DNA of 64,000 bases. Origin: Adiantum capillus-veneris (Eukaryota > Streptophyta > Polypodiopsida > Polypodiales > Pteridaceae). The translations under genes were made by a program, and so were the position numbers. The stretch covers positions 14,953,478 through 15,017,477 of the forward strand of contig CM043961.1 of NCBI GenBank assembly GCA_014529385.2. Reading direction: 5' to 3'. Below, piece by piece: positions 23,105 through 34,725 of the stretch. How positions within the stretch are numbered: the stretch's first letter is position 1; every line of letters begins with the position of its first letter. Under the pieces are notes generated by a model, which worked only from the letters and a program-made list of their open reading frames with translations, was not told the origin of the DNA and did no database searches.

Positions 23105-23953
23105 GCTGTGGACGTACTGTGCGAGAAAAGAAATAAGAGTACCTGAATTCCAACGAGCTCGTAGCAGGTTGGTATAAATAATCGGATAATTACGCCTTGG
23201 ATGGGAAAAAATGCTGAATCCGAAAGCGAACGGCAATCCAAAACGAAGAATAACCTGAAAATAATGATGAAATCTGCAGCCGATGATGGTCTTGAAAGCC
23301 TTGATCAAGTTGGCATTGCCAACGAGCGTGGTTGCATCGTATGCACTACACCAAAGGAACTTGAAATTTTCCGACAACTCGTGCAGCCGATGAGAAGGTC
23401 GTGAACACGAAGCAATGTACTTTCACCACCGAGTTGACGTACATCATACGCAAAAACCAAAACCGGGAAATATGCGACCAAGCTTTGGCGTGTCGAAATT
23501 TGAAAAACCGAGTTGCAGCAGATGCGGGCTGTAAAATATGCAGTACCACAGCCTTTGTGTGTTGTGTATGCCCACGGATGCGGAGACAAATCCCTTGGAG
23601 CAACAGACTTAGCAAGGGACGGCCTACCCTTAAGGGTTTTTTTTATAATTAAAAAATCGTGGAGTTCTCTGCTGCAGACGACGGCCGCCTGCGCCTTACT
23701 TCTTGAAGCTCTACCTCGCGATGGCGATGCTTGCTGAGGCCAGGCCAGTGACGAGGTTTGCAACCCTTCCCCTTGCGCTCCTACTGAGCCCAGCTACACC
23801 CAATTCGGTGCAGGTTGTCCGCGTCGCCTCGGCCCCGACAAAGGGTTATTGCACACACCCTAGCTCTTCGGCTTCGGCTTCTTTCCCCTCCACTAGAGAT
23901 TGCATGCAACATGCATTCCAAAAAACGTGCCTCAGTCCCCAAAATAGCCTGAA
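23105..23953 (-). other. Element C 5' leader
   Basis: Non-coding region between PBS and gag. ORFs here (for example 23305-23763) have no family resemblance and are mirrored on the other strand. Confidence 0.6.
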
Positions 23954-23965
23954 GCTCTGATACCA
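23954..23965 (-). promoter_or_regulatory. Primer-binding site of element C
   Basis: Sense strand TGGTATCAGAGC, one base from the LTR. It matches initiator-Met tRNA and is identical to B and the copia element. Confidence 0.93.
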
Positions 23966-23966
23966 G

Positions 23967-24108
23967 TGTAAGCACCAAGGGACTGCCATGTCTGGTCCAT
24001 CTGCCCAGCCTCCCTTTAATAGGCTCCTAGCCCCTTTCGGACCCCTTCCCACTGGCAGCCGGCCCTTGGCCGAGTCCGTGACCCCTTGGTTTGGCCCTTG
24101 GCCTGACA
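23967..24108 (-). repeat. Element C 5' LTR
   Basis: 142 bp, about 96% identical by eye to 18653-18794. Confidence 0.93.
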
Positions 24109-26379
24109 CAAAGTCTAGATGCAGCAAATAGCTAAGACAGCATGGCTATCCATAAGAGCTAGGCATTTCACTTGTGTGTATCTCCTGCTCTCTCTGTAGC
24201 ACTATGAGTGTCAATGGAAGCACAATTTTGGGGTAACACCATGCGGGTGATTACTAAATCACTCCATAGGCATTGAGGGGATCACAATTTGATCTATCAT
24301 AGTTGTACTTTCAAGGAAAGAAATCCGTAATCTACCACGCGGTAGTGGACACATTCAACTTTTCCCCTTGATTCCAATAATTTTTGTGCATGATCGACTA
24401 TGTTAGTTACCATTAACTGCTAATTGAGTAGTTTCTATCAAGGGTCTTGCCAAGGGGTTTGACTACGTAGATTCTAACCAAGGGGTTTGGATTGCCAAGG
24501 CAACACCCAGGGTTACAAGTTCAATTTCTTTATCTTCACTAATCTCTAATTTTAGTGATTAGAGGTCAAAGAAATTTTGATATGGTACGCTTAGAGATTG
24601 AGGGATATACTTGACTTCCGGGTAAGTATCAAGTACTTTCCACCTCATTGTAAGTATATGCTTTTTGGGTTTATTTTCCTTTCCAATTAATTTTGGTTAA
24701 GTTCTGTCAAATCGATGTTTGAGCAAGAAGGCTTTCATCCAGCTTGCTCTTTAGCCACGTGACAAGGTCATGTAAGAGCATAGCATTTTGAGAAAATAAC
24801 GTCATTTACTCTTTTCCCTGTTCATCAAGATACTGTGATGGATTTGACTCTTGTTGAAACAGTTACAGACCTATATGGTACGGTTCTATCTGTAACATGT
24901 TGTTGCATGGGATACAACATGGTCTAGGAACTCAAGAAGTTTGGTTTAGCCGGTGTGGAGCAATGATAATGAGGGTCCCTCTCACTCATGTTGCAGAGTG
25001 TTTGCAGTTATCTCCACACACAAGTACATCTCGTACTTGAAGGATGTCCTTTTTTTTGACATCCTTATTTGAGACATATTCCACATGTGGAGAATATGAG
25101 TCTCTGGGATTGACACTGGCGCCTAATTCCTAATGATGTGGCACGACAAAGTCCCTAGGTGATGGTCATCTCCGTTTGTTAGACAATTTGGAGCACAAAA
25201 TATAAGGAACAATTTCAGTGGCCAAAAATTATCGGGTACTAAGTACAGACTTGTTGCGATTGTAAGTGTTGTGAAACCACCACGTACCGGATGGTTATTT
25301 CTACAAATAGCCAAGTGTGCTATATTAATGAGAATGTCTCATGATTGGTACCTAGGTGTGACTGATTTTCACATTCTGTTATGGTCCAACTTTTGTTGCA
25401 AGGATTTCATGTACGTATTGTGGAAAGTCTTGTCATGGAATTGCGGTTTGGATATGTTTGTGTTAAATTCATGCACACTAGGTGTTATGGGCCCTAGAGT
25501 TTAACACAGATTTATTTGGAGCTGCATGAAAATTCCTGGACTTTATTCTTTCTGCACCCTTTTGCATTGCAAGTGCAATCTCTCTTGCAAATTTACTATG
25601 AGTTCACACCACACCCGGCCATACACGATAATGGTTTAGTATGGGTGTTTGTGATTGGATGATCTAAGCTCTATGAGTTTACTTTGGTCAGATTCACATC
25701 AAGTATACGACTGGAACCTCACTTGGTGAGTCGTAGGTTATCATTAGTCATGGAAGACTATTTGTAATTGATTGGGAAAACCACCTCACTCTTATTCTCT
25801 GCTATTCATCCCACATAGGATGGGCAGCTTACAAGCATTCTATTTAATACTAAAGGATATGCTAAGTTCATATGTTAGTTAACCACGCTAAATGATATGC
25901 TAAGTGCATACGTAAACAAGAAGCAATACAACCAGATCGGTTACCTTTCTAGTTGGGAGTTTGTTTCACATGATGAAAGTCATGTTGCGACTAGTTTTAG
26001 TCTCTACCTATTATTCTCAGGTTATCAACCTTGATCATCAGTTTGAATGAGGTTGGTTACTGACAAGAAACAACAGCAAGTCAAGGACTTGGTTGGTGTT
26101 GATAAGTATATCAGCATGTTACTTTCATGGAAAGTTGAGCAGAGGTCTTATTGCACATTCCAATACCTTCAGAAAGTAATCCTAGGTATGCATTTAGACA
26201 CCTTTTAGTTGTGATAACTCGTTTAGCAGACTCGAGTGAGTTCTAAATGGAGTTCCACACTATATTGGTTGTGGGTCGATTAATCAAGACGGTTGCACAG
26301 GGACAACAATGTGTAAAAATCAAGATGTTATTCTTGATTGCATTGAACCTCCTATTGACAATGAACCATTGAATCCATG
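24109..26379 (+). other. Element B interior, right of C
   Basis: Colinear with element A 11,395-12,354 up to the shared AAAGTCCCTAGG (25149-25160), then B-specific. No recognisable gene. It includes the conserved hairpin cluster. Confidence 0.6.
25022..25104 (+). other. Cluster of conserved hairpins, element B copy
   Basis: AAGTAC/GTACTT (25022-25038), AAGGATGTC/GACATCCTT with a poly-T loop (about 25040-25066), and GAGAC-ATATTC-CAC / GTG-GAATAT-GTCTC (25071-25104). An upstream stem ATGTTGT/ACAACAT lies at about 24898-24921. Homologous to 12214-12295 in element A. Confidence 0.6.
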
Positions 26380-26471
26380 TGGGATGCCACGGTGGAAAAC
26401 ATTAGTGTTCTTATGAAGATACCACCACTTGTGTTTTTGAGGACGAAAATGCTTCTCCAAGGGGACATTAA
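26380..26471 (+). pseudogene. Remnant of chromovirus pol C-terminus in element B
   Basis: Translation gives ATVENISVLMK, matching ATWESISVLKK of the element C chromodomain. After a frameshift it gives FEDENASPRG, the exact C-terminal peptide of C, with a TAA at 26469-26471 that directly abuts the 3' LTR as in C. This shows B descends from a coding element of the same lineage. Confidence 0.85.
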
Positions 26472-26624
26472 TGTCATGCCAAGGGTAGGACTAGGCGGCC
26501 ACGGCCCTGGAAACATGTCGGACACACATGAAGTAAAGGGGTCTATATATGGAAGAGGGCCAAGGGCCTATATACAGGATATTTGGGAGGTTATTCGCAT
26601 GTTTGTCTACCCTGCGGTCTCACA
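26472..26624 (+). repeat. Element B 3' LTR
   Basis: 153 bp, TGTCATGCCAAGGG to CGGTCTCACA, homologous to 15530-15680 with about 10% divergence by eye. Confidence 0.9.
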
Positions 26625-27109
26625 CTAGTGATTAGTAGCCAAATTTAATGGCCAGTGGCCAAATTCAAAAGCGGACTTGTCTTCTCAAGAGCGTCCACAC
26701 ATAGGCGGATTGGAGGGTCTGATTTGGACTTATCTACACAAGGGCGGCTACACATGGCTGTCTCTCATGAGAGAGGGTAGCCCTTTTGGCCTATAAAAGG
26801 AGGCCATTTCTACACACATTTCACAGTGTGAAATTGAAGCAACAAGGTGGGTGTGAGGTTGTGAGAGTGAAGCAAGGCGGGAGCTCCAAAAGGGTATAAT
26901 CCCTTTGTAACCTAGTTCTTGTTTTGAAGTACTAAAGCCATTGAGTGGCTGCTTTCCCGTGGACGTAGCCCACATTGGGTGAACCACGTATATTGTGTGT
27001 ACTCTCTCTCTCTCTCTCTCTACTCTATAATCTCTTCTATGTGAAAATTATCTCTCTCCATTAAGTAATCTACTCAATTATCTACTTAGCTACGTCATAT
27101 TTCCTAGAA
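26625..27109 (+). repeat. Copia 5' LTR, right piece
   Basis: Resumes homology with the 3' LTR (GGCCAAATTCAAAAGCGGAC...). It contains a TATAAAAG box at 26792-26799 (GGCCTATAAAAGGAGG) and a short (CT)n run at 27002-27022. Ends near TTTCCTAGAA. Confidence 0.9.
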
Positions 27110-27111
27110 AT

Positions 27112-27123
27112 TGGTATCAGAGC
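27112..27123 (+). promoter_or_regulatory. Primer-binding site of the copia element
   Basis: TGGTATCAGAGC (initiator-Met tRNA type), two bases after the LTR. Confidence 0.92.
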
Positions 27124-27168
27124 AAGGTTTGCTCGTAGCTAAATTATCTCAAGGAAGGAGTCCTTGAA

Positions 27169-27727
27169 TTGAGTGGGATTAATGATGGAAAAGGGAAACT
27201 CAAGATCAAGAAGTTCAACAGTAAAAACTACCAACATTGGAAGATGCAGACTGAAGACTATCTCTACCAGAAAGACCTTTATTTGCCACTAGGTGGTCTT
27301 GCAAAGAAGCCTGCAACAATGGCAGATGAAGCATGGATTATCCTTGATCAAAAGGCACTGGAAACAATCTAGTTAAGCTTGGCATCAATGGTGGCCTTCA
27401 ACTTTTTGAAGATGAATACCACGGAGGACTTGATGAAGTCACTTGACGACTTCTATGAGAAACCATTGGCATCCAATAAGGTATTTCTCATGAAGCGCTT
27501 GTTCAATCTAAAGATGGCAGAGAATGGTTTAGCAGAACACCTAAATGAATTTAACAGAAACATAAGTCAACTTTGATCGGTGAAAATCAATTTTGATGAT
27601 GAAGTGCGAGCTCTCCTTATACTATCATCTCTACCGGATAATTGGGACATCCTTGTGATGGCTGTAAGTAATTCTATCTCTGGCACAAATACTCTTAAGT
27701 TTGATGATATTGTGGGTGTTCTCCTAA
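27169..27727 (+). pseudogene. Copia gag, N-terminal part
   Basis: Frames with NSKNYQHWKMQTEDYLYQKDL, LMKSLDDFYEKP, NKVFLMKRLFNLKM and EHLNEFNRNISQL, followed by LLILSSLPDNWD, read as a UBN2-type copia gag. In-frame stops occur at 27370-27372 and 27574-27576. It breaks at the TIR insertion in the same codon neighbourhood where gag resumes on the far side. Confidence 0.92.
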
Positions 27728-29065
27728 CACTAGAATGGTAACAGGACACTTTTATGTCCTTGGACACTTTTGTGTCCTGTTAAGTGGCCATTTTGCTTGA
27801 ATTATTTGAAGAGTATGAAAATGAATGTCTAGGTGCTATATATCCACAAAGTTGCCTTATGAGCTGAAAAAAACTTAGCATTTTTTTTGGAGTATCGATC
27901 TCACCATTAACCTTACACTTGCACAACTTTTTTGAACCTAAACTGTGTGAAAAAACGGGTCCTGTTTTTGACTTTTTTTTCAATTTTTGGCAACTATACC
28001 ACTCTAAACTTCACGTTTGTGAGGTTTAGATGGCTAGAGGTTAGGCCTTCATAGTTCTCAACATGTTTTGATGCTTGTAGGGAGAGCTAAGTGTTAAAAT
28101 TGAAAGTTATGACCAATTTACAAGAATTGTGTAATCCTATTTTTTGGCCAAAATTAGCACTTTTATGATTTTTTTGGTGGCTTTCTATATATCCAAATTC
28201 AATTTTGATTGTGTAAGTGTAATATATAACATAAAGCTAATCTTCCTTGAGTTTTGGGGACCTAATATGCTATATAGCATAGTATATGATGATGGTTGAG
28301 TTTTTGATTGCTCAAGAATACGATACATTTTAGAGTAGCAAGTATAACTTTCTCAATATTGCTAGTTTCTTAGACCAATTGTGTGTATTTTGTAGGTAGT
28401 AACCATATCTAATCATAGACTACAAACTTGGCTAGATATTGAGTAGTTTCTATGGGTTTCTAGAGGTCATAATGCTAAACCCAGTTTTTTCATGTTTGCT
28501 GTATTTAGCACTTTATCATTGCCCCCAAGGTTCCAATTGTAAGAGATCCATTATCCTTTTGACATTCTCCATGGCTCCTTTTGAATCCAACGGCCCAAAG
28601 GGAACTAAGAAAACATGTATATAGTATCTGTATTGAGCGTGACTATAAAAACTTTGATGATAGGTCCGCAGAATGGAAAAAATGCAACTTTTTTGTACCT
28701 ATTTTTTTTTCCCAAAAAACAATTAGTGAGGTAAAAGCAACCATATGTTTTGGTTACCAACCCATTGAAGTAAACGGGGCATTTTATCTCATGTCGGACA
28801 AAAATCTCCACTCTTATTTATATGCAATCAACCGTAAGAAATTGCTGTTTTGGGCAAAATGCACTGGTCCATCAACTTTGGAGGCTTGTAGTGACCAAGG
28901 GATGAGAAAAATTACAAGTTTATCATTTTTCCCATATATAGTAGTTATTGAACTATAAGCTCATGAAAGGATTTTTCAAAATGAGTGGATCTACTATGGT
29001 TTTGGAATTTTTTCCCAAAACCCTGAAAGGACACTTTTATGTCCTATTACGTTACCATTCTAGTT
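27728..29065. mobile_element. Non-autonomous TIR element (MITE-like, 1.34 kb) in copia gag
   Basis: Ends CACTAGAATGGTAAC and GTTACCATTCTAGTT are inverted repeats, with subterminal GGACACTTTTATGTCC on both sides. CTAA flanks it at 27724-27727 and 29066-29069, and removing the insert rejoins the gag text. The interior is AT-rich, with one 125-codon ORF (28581-28958) that I cannot assign and no transposase motif. The terminal CACTA suggests CAC/CACTA elements, but the right end reads AACTA and the duplication is 4 rather than 3 bp, so the superfamily is open. Confidence 0.8.
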
Positions 29066-29911
29066 CTAAGCAAGGAAATGAGAAGGAGAAGCACAGGAGA
29101 AGCATCAAGTGCTGCACTATCAGTGGAAACAAGAGGAAGGCCTAAGGAGAGGTTCAAAAACCAAAAGGGTCGTGATCGCTCAAGACGGAGCAAGTCGCAC
29201 ACAAATTCAGTTCTTGAATGTTGGAATTGTGGCACAAAGGGCCACATCAAGAAGGATTGTTGGTCCAAGAAGAAGAAGGAGTCGGAGTCTCAAGACAACA
29301 AGCCAACATTGGAGGCCAATGTGGTAGGTAAAGTAGAGAAAGATGCTCTAATTCTCTCATTAGACAATGTGTCTAATTTGTGGATATTAGATTCTGGGGC
29401 TTCATTCCAAGCAACACCACACAAGAAACATTTCCAAGATTACACCAAAGGTAATTTTAGGTATGTATACTTGGGAGATGATGAAGCTTGTGAAATTATC
29501 GGCAAAGGTACAGTTTGTGTCAAAACTACTAACGAGAATGAATGGAAGCTTAAAGATGTTAGGCATGTTCCTTCTCTTACCAAAAAATTGATCTCTACAA
29601 GACAATTGGACGATGAAGGTCACAACATTGCATTTGGAAACAAACGGTGGAAGATCTCAAAGGGATCTTTGGTGGTTGCCAAGGGAGAAAAGGTTGGTAC
29701 ATTTTACTTGTGTACTGTTAGCACACAACCTTCAGCTTGTGCAACAACTATAGAAGTTGACAATGTGGTGTGGCACTACCGGCTTGGGCATATGAGTGTC
29801 AAAGGAATGCAAATCCTTCAAACAAAGAAGCTTCTACCAGGTTTGAAAGAAGTGGACTTAGAGTTTTGTGTAGATTGTGTTTATGGTAAACAAAAGAGGG
29901 TAAAATTTTAA
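29066..29911 (+). pseudogene. Copia gag knuckle, protease and integrase N-terminus
   Basis: After the insert: SKEMRRRS, basic linker, CCHC knuckle CWNCGTKGHIKKDC, then the protease WILDSGASFQATPHKKHF, with an intact Asp-Ser-Gly. The GAG_pre-integrase domain follows (VWHYRLGHMSVKGMQIL, HKKLL-like CVDCVYGKQKRVKF), ending at a stop. The order is typical of copia elements. Confidence 0.93.
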
Positions 29912-30450
29912 AAATATGGAAATGAAAGAAAAAATAGAAAACTTAAGTTGTTTCATTCTGACGTTTGAGGTCCTGTAAGTACACCATCACTTGGTGGCTC
30001 ATTGTACTATGTAACATTCATAGATGATGCGACTAGGAAAACATGGGTTTATGTAATGAAGAATAAATCCGATGTGTTTTCCATATTTCAAAGGTGGAAA
30101 ACCTTTGTGGAGAATGAAACAGGTACTAAAGTACTAAGCCTTTGTGGAAGGCTTTCCACAAAGGTGGAAAGCCTTTGTGGAGAATGAAACAGGTACTAAG
30201 GTTAAATGCCTCAGATCCGACAATGGAGGCGAATATTGCAGCTAAGCTTTTGAAAGCTATTGTGCTAGCAATGGAATTTGGAGGCAAAGAAAAACCCCAA
30301 GGACACCTCAACAAAATTGCATTTCTGAAAGGATGAATAGAACAATTATGGAGCGAGAACAAAGCATACGGCTACATGCAAGACTACCGCTTGAGCTTTA
30401 GGCGAAAGTTGTAAGTATGTCTGTGTACTTAATCAACCAGTCACCCTCAA
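29912..30450 (+). pseudogene. Copia integrase core, with fold-back duplication
   Basis: FHSDV-stop-GP and LYYVTFIDDATRKTWVY carry the first catalytic Asp. SDNGGEY near 30216 carries the second, and the ERMNRTIMER region near 30330 the Glu. The core is broken by a stop at about 29966 and by a 70-bp partial duplication (30091 and 30161 units). Between the two units sits a new palindrome, CCTTTGTGGAA..TTTCCACAAAGG. Confidence 0.85.
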
Positions 30451-30703
30451 CGGCATTGGATGGGGGAGTTCCATAAGAGGCATGGATAGGTAAACTGGTG
30501 AATTACGCATTTCTCAAAGTGTTTGGGTGTGAGGCTGTGTGAGGCTTTCATGCACATAGATAGAAGCCTAAGATCAAAGCTATGCAAAGTCCAAAAAGTG
30601 TTTCTTCGTTGGCTATGGAGAAGGCAACTTTGGGTATCTCCTATGGAATCCTGAAGACGGTAAAATCTTTAGAGGTAGGGATGTAATTTTTAGCGAACAA
30701 AAT

Positions 30704-31555
30704 ATGTACAAAGATTACTTGGAAAGAAAACAAACAAAAGAAACAGGTGATGAGTACATGGAGCTTGAGGACGGTGAAGACTCAAGGACAGCAAACGGTG
30801 ACAATGTGAAACAACGTCAACCAAATGAGGAGTCTCAACCTATTCCCCAAAGATCTACAAGAGCAAGCAGACCTACAGAAAGGTTCGTTCCATCCTTCAA
30901 CCATCTCTTGATCTCAGATTCTGGAGAGACAAAATCATACAAAAAAGCTATGCATCACGAATCCAAAGAAGAATGGATGAAGAGCATGCAAGTGGAGATG
31001 GACCCACTACATTGCAACCAAACATGGCAGTTGGTTGAGTTTCTTAAAGGTAAGCGGGCACTTCAAAACAAATGTGTGTACAAGCTGAAGGAAGAAGAAG
31101 GTGGGAAGAAAAGGTACAAGTCTAGGCTTGTGGTAAAAGGGTTTTCTCAAAAGAAAGGTATTGACTTCAATGAAATATTTTCTCATGTTCTAAAAATGAA
31201 CTCAATTAGGCTTGTCTTAAGCCTTGTGGTTGCTCATGATTTAAATCTTGAGCAAATGGATGTAAATACGGCATTCCCTCACGGTGACTTAGAGGAGAAA
31301 ATTTACATGCTTCAACCAAAGGGGTATGAAGTAAAAGGTAAGGGAAAAATGGTTTGCAGATTAAAGAAGATCTTGTATGGTTTAAAGCAAGCATCAAGAC
31401 AATGGTACTTGAAGTTCGATCGATGGATGTTGGATCATGGATTCACAAGATGCAACTCGGATCACTGTGTCTACACAAAGAATTTGGGAGATGGGAAGTT
31501 CATCATCCTAATGTTGTATGTTGATGGCATGCTGATTGCAAGTGCTAACACGTAG
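30704..31555 (+). pseudogene. Copia reverse transcriptase
   Basis: 283 codons: an acidic linker, then RVT_2 motifs WMKSMQVEMDPLHCNQTW, YKSRLVVKGFSQKKGIDFNEIFSHV, MDVNTAFPHGDLEEKIYM, LYGLKQASRQWY and LYVDGMLIAS. The catalytic YVDD motif reads YVDG and the TFAPV/TFSPV motif reads IFSHV, so catalysis is lost even without the stop at its end. Confidence 0.93.
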
Positions 31556-32394
31556 GACATCAAAGACCTAAAAGAGGAGCTGTCTAAATATTTTTCAAAA
31601 GGATTACATCAAGAAGGTACTAGAAAGGTTTGCAATGCAAAATGCAAAAACGATTTCTACACCTTTGGCTGGTCACTTTAAACTAACCAAGGATATGTGT
31701 CCAAATACACAAGACGAGATAGCCTATATGTCTAAAGTTTCATATGCTATAGCGATAGGTTCTCTTATGTATGCTATGGTCTAGACAAGGCCATACATTG
31801 ACATGCAGTGGGAGTTGTAAGTAGGTTCATGGATAACCCAGGTAAAGAACACTAGCATGCTGTGAAGTGGATACTTAGGTATCTAAAAGGGACACAAAAA
31901 ATGCCTTGTATTTTGGAGGAATTGATATTTTTCTAGAAGGGTATGTTGATGCAGATATGGCAGGTGGCAAAGATACTCGAAGGAGCACTACTGGCTATGT
32001 CTTCATGCTTGGAGGCACAACAGTAAGATGGGCTTCAAAGTTGCAGAAAGTGGTCCCACTTTCTACCACGAAAGCAGAGTATGTAGCAATGATGGAGGCA
32101 AGCAAAGAAATTATGTAGCCTCACAGATTCTTAGAAGAGCTTGGATTCAAACAAGACAATTGTTTCTTGTACATCGATAGCCAAATCACGATCCATCTTG
32201 CAAACAACTCACCCTTTCATTCAAGGACAAAACACATTGAGGTGAGATATCACTTCAAACGCACTCTTTTGGAAGAGGGACAGCTAAAGCTAGGAAAGGT
32301 GCATACAAGTGAAAATCCTGCAGACATGTTTACGAAGGTGGTCAATAAGGAGAAGTTGAGCTTTTGCTCATCTTCGATCGGCATTCAAGGATAA
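31556..32394 (+). pseudogene. Copia RNase H
   Basis: Fragments after the RT stop include [26 protein letters not shown] (31938 onward), [21 protein letters not shown] and the end DSQITIHLANNSPFHSRTKHIEVRYH. Carboxylates of the domain are visible (D of DADMAG, E of KAEY, D of IDSQ). It is interrupted by frameshifts near 31,600-31,900 and a stop at 32116-32118. Confidence 0.9.
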
Positions 32395-32454
32395 GAATCC
32401 AGGAAGGAAAGCAGTCACAGGTTTGGTTTGGCGATCAATCTCCAAGTGAGAGAT

Positions 32455-33081
32455 TGTCAAGTATAGAGCCTGATTTACCCCTTGTAATTTTTTGTATTAA
32501 AAATGCACATTTTTAAGGCCCCAATTATGAGGAGAAGCCAACGTGTGTGAAGAAAAATAACTCGCCAAAAAGTGGTCGGAAATCGACCGGTCGGTTGGCC
32601 AGTTGGCCGGTGGTCGGAATTCCGTCAATGGCCAATGGCCAAATTCAAAAGCGGACTTGTCTTCTCAAGGGCGGCCACACATTGGCAGATTTGAGGGTCC
32701 AATTTGGACTTATCTACACAAGGGCAGCTACACATGGCTGCCTCTCATGAGAGAGGGCAGCCCTTTTGGCCTATAAGAGGATGCCATTTCTACACACATT
32801 TCACAGTGTGAAGTTGATGCAACAAGGTGGGTATGAGGTGGTGAGAGTGAAGCAAGGTGAGAGATCCAAAAGCATATAATCCCTTTAAAACGTACTTCTT
32901 GTTTTGAAGTACTAAAGCCATTGAGTGGTTGCTTTCCCGTGGACGTAGCCCACATTGGGTGAACCACGCATATCGTGTGTACTCTCTCTCTCTACTCTAT
33001 AATCTCTTGTGTGTGAAAATTATCTCTCTCCATTAAGTAATCTACTTAATTATCTACTTAGCTATGTCATATTTCCTGACA
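32455..33081 (+). repeat. Copia 3' LTR
   Basis: 627 bp, uninterrupted, preceded by the polypurine tract CCAAGTGAGAGAT. It has the TATAAGAG counterpart of the promoter box near 32772 and a short CT run at 32982-32993. Ends ...TTTCCTGACA before the AATTG duplication. Confidence 0.92.
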
Positions 33082-33109
33082 AATTGGCCCCTGATGAAAC
33101 TTAAACTAC

Positions 33110-33971
33110 TCATGTCTTGACCGTTTGAACTCCCATTGTCAATCTAGCAAGAGTGATATTCCCCGTAAATGGATCACTTGAGGCCCATGCATTCACTTCC
33201 ACCATGATCACCCATCTGCAACTACCCACTCTAGAAGGATCTACAAACAACTTCAAGATGCACACCTTAAACCTCCATAACTTGCACATCGTATCCTTGC
33301 TTGAGGAGCCATCAAGACTGACTTGTAGACCACATAAAGGGCCACCTTTGGCACTCCCATTTCTACACTTTTCACACTTCAACCAACCATATTTGATAGG
33401 TAGCATGGTAGAGAATATGGGCCTAAAAAACCACATGAAGAATACATATCCATAGCCCTTTTCTTTCCCTTGAGCTTCGTAGCTTCCTTACCACTTTGAC
33501 ATACCCTTGAGAGCACACAGATCCACATTTCACTCCTCTTAACATCAACCAACTTTAGTTGCACCATCATTGCCCAACCTCTTTGTTGAGCATTTATGTT
33601 CAACCACAAGAATCCTTTGTTCACCTATAAACTCCAAAACTAAAGAACATTGTGAACAAGCCAAAACACCACTACCATATGTACAAAGTCTTATTATTGC
33701 TTCATGGTGATTTCTCTCAAGAATCTTGTCCAACCCTCTGCTTTGTCAAACCTATCGGATAAAACACTTGGCATTGTGCACACCTATCCATTTGCAACAA
33801 CTTACAATAGTGTTTCACCCAAGCACAAAACCATCCATGCATACATAATGTCCGTAGCATACCTTCACCTCTCCAAGAATCACTACGTGTCCAACTTGAT
33901 TCAAAACAAACACCATTGTTAGCGGGTTGATGTGATTGAACGTCTGCAACATAGTTGTTTGCGACTAACAT
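33110..33971 (-). pseudogene. Unidentified CxxC-bearing coding fragments
   Basis: Four overlapping minus-strand ORFs in different frames together read like one protein with frameshifts. They include CAQCQV, CSQCSLVLEFIGEQRILVVEHKC, then WLKCEKC and GPLCGLQVSLDG, then LWRFKVCILKLFVDPSRVG. The spaced CxxC pairs suggest zinc binding and a beta-rich fold. I do not recognise the family. The plus-strand ORFs over the same bases look like shadows. It could be a host-gene fragment, possibly with small introns rather than frameshifts. Confidence 0.25.
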
Positions 33972-34725
33972 AATGTCAATACATAGGGAAGCAACTCAAA
34001 TGGGTCACGGAGACTCTTTGAGGGTGTCAACCTCAAGAAGTGAAGATAGGAATGAAGCTATCTCAAGATCTATCAAGTCTATCACTCTCTACTAAGATAA
34101 TTTGTATATGTCTAGTCTCACCTCTCTTGGTCGTCGCGACATTTTGGCACTCAAATGAAGTCCAAATGCAACAAAACTTTAGGAGGAGTTCTAAGATGTC
34201 TAGGGGCACTACCTTACCAAGTATAGTGGCAATCCATCAAGGTACCAAAATCCTAATCCATCATGATCAAGGTCCTCAAAACTACAACAAAAAAGTCTAG
34301 AAAGTTTTCCCTATGGTATAGGAGCACTCTCTATGATTGAAACATTAAAAAAAAACCATTAACGCACTCAAAATAGAAAATTCAACTCATCGATGTGTAC
34401 TTACAAAACACAATGATATTGAGAATGGTTACACTTAAATTAAAGGGCATAAGTCAAGGAACAAAATGCAATTGTCAAGAAAGAATTTGTATTACTAGAG
34501 CTCAAGAAAATTTTTTAGCAGTAAGCTAACCCATGTAATATTTTTTGAGAGCTTTATTGTTAAAACCACTTATGCTTTTGATAAATCAAGAATATTATAA
34601 CTCCTATTTGCCAAGTGGATATTGTAATTTATAAGCCGAAGCTATAAGCTTCCACATTGTATCAATTTATCCTTAGGTAGATCTCCCAGATGATTAGTTT
34701 TTTATGAAAGAAATCTTGGCTAAGG
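33972..34725. other. Unassigned sequence, possibly including the start of element E's LTR
   Basis: AT-rich, without supported ORFs. The 5' boundary of the E LTR probably lies in this stretch but cannot be placed, because no second E LTR is present in the window. Confidence 0.35.

Larger units (their letters stand above)
18653..24108 (-). mobile_element. Element C: Ty3/gypsy chromovirus nested in element B
   Basis: 142-bp LTRs, an initiator-Met PBS, and the order gag, protease, (RT missing), RNase H, integrase, chromodomain on the minus strand. The flanks CAGAG (left) and CAAAG (right) fit a 5-bp target duplication with one mutation, and the A copy of the target site near 11372-11395 reads uninterrupted. 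The integrase C-terminus with HPVFHVSRLR and a chromodomain (PERILDFHE...LVKWKDRPEEGATWE) places it among chromoviruses. Short LTRs suggest the Reina, Galadriel or Tcn1 groups, but I cannot decide which. Confidence 0.92.
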
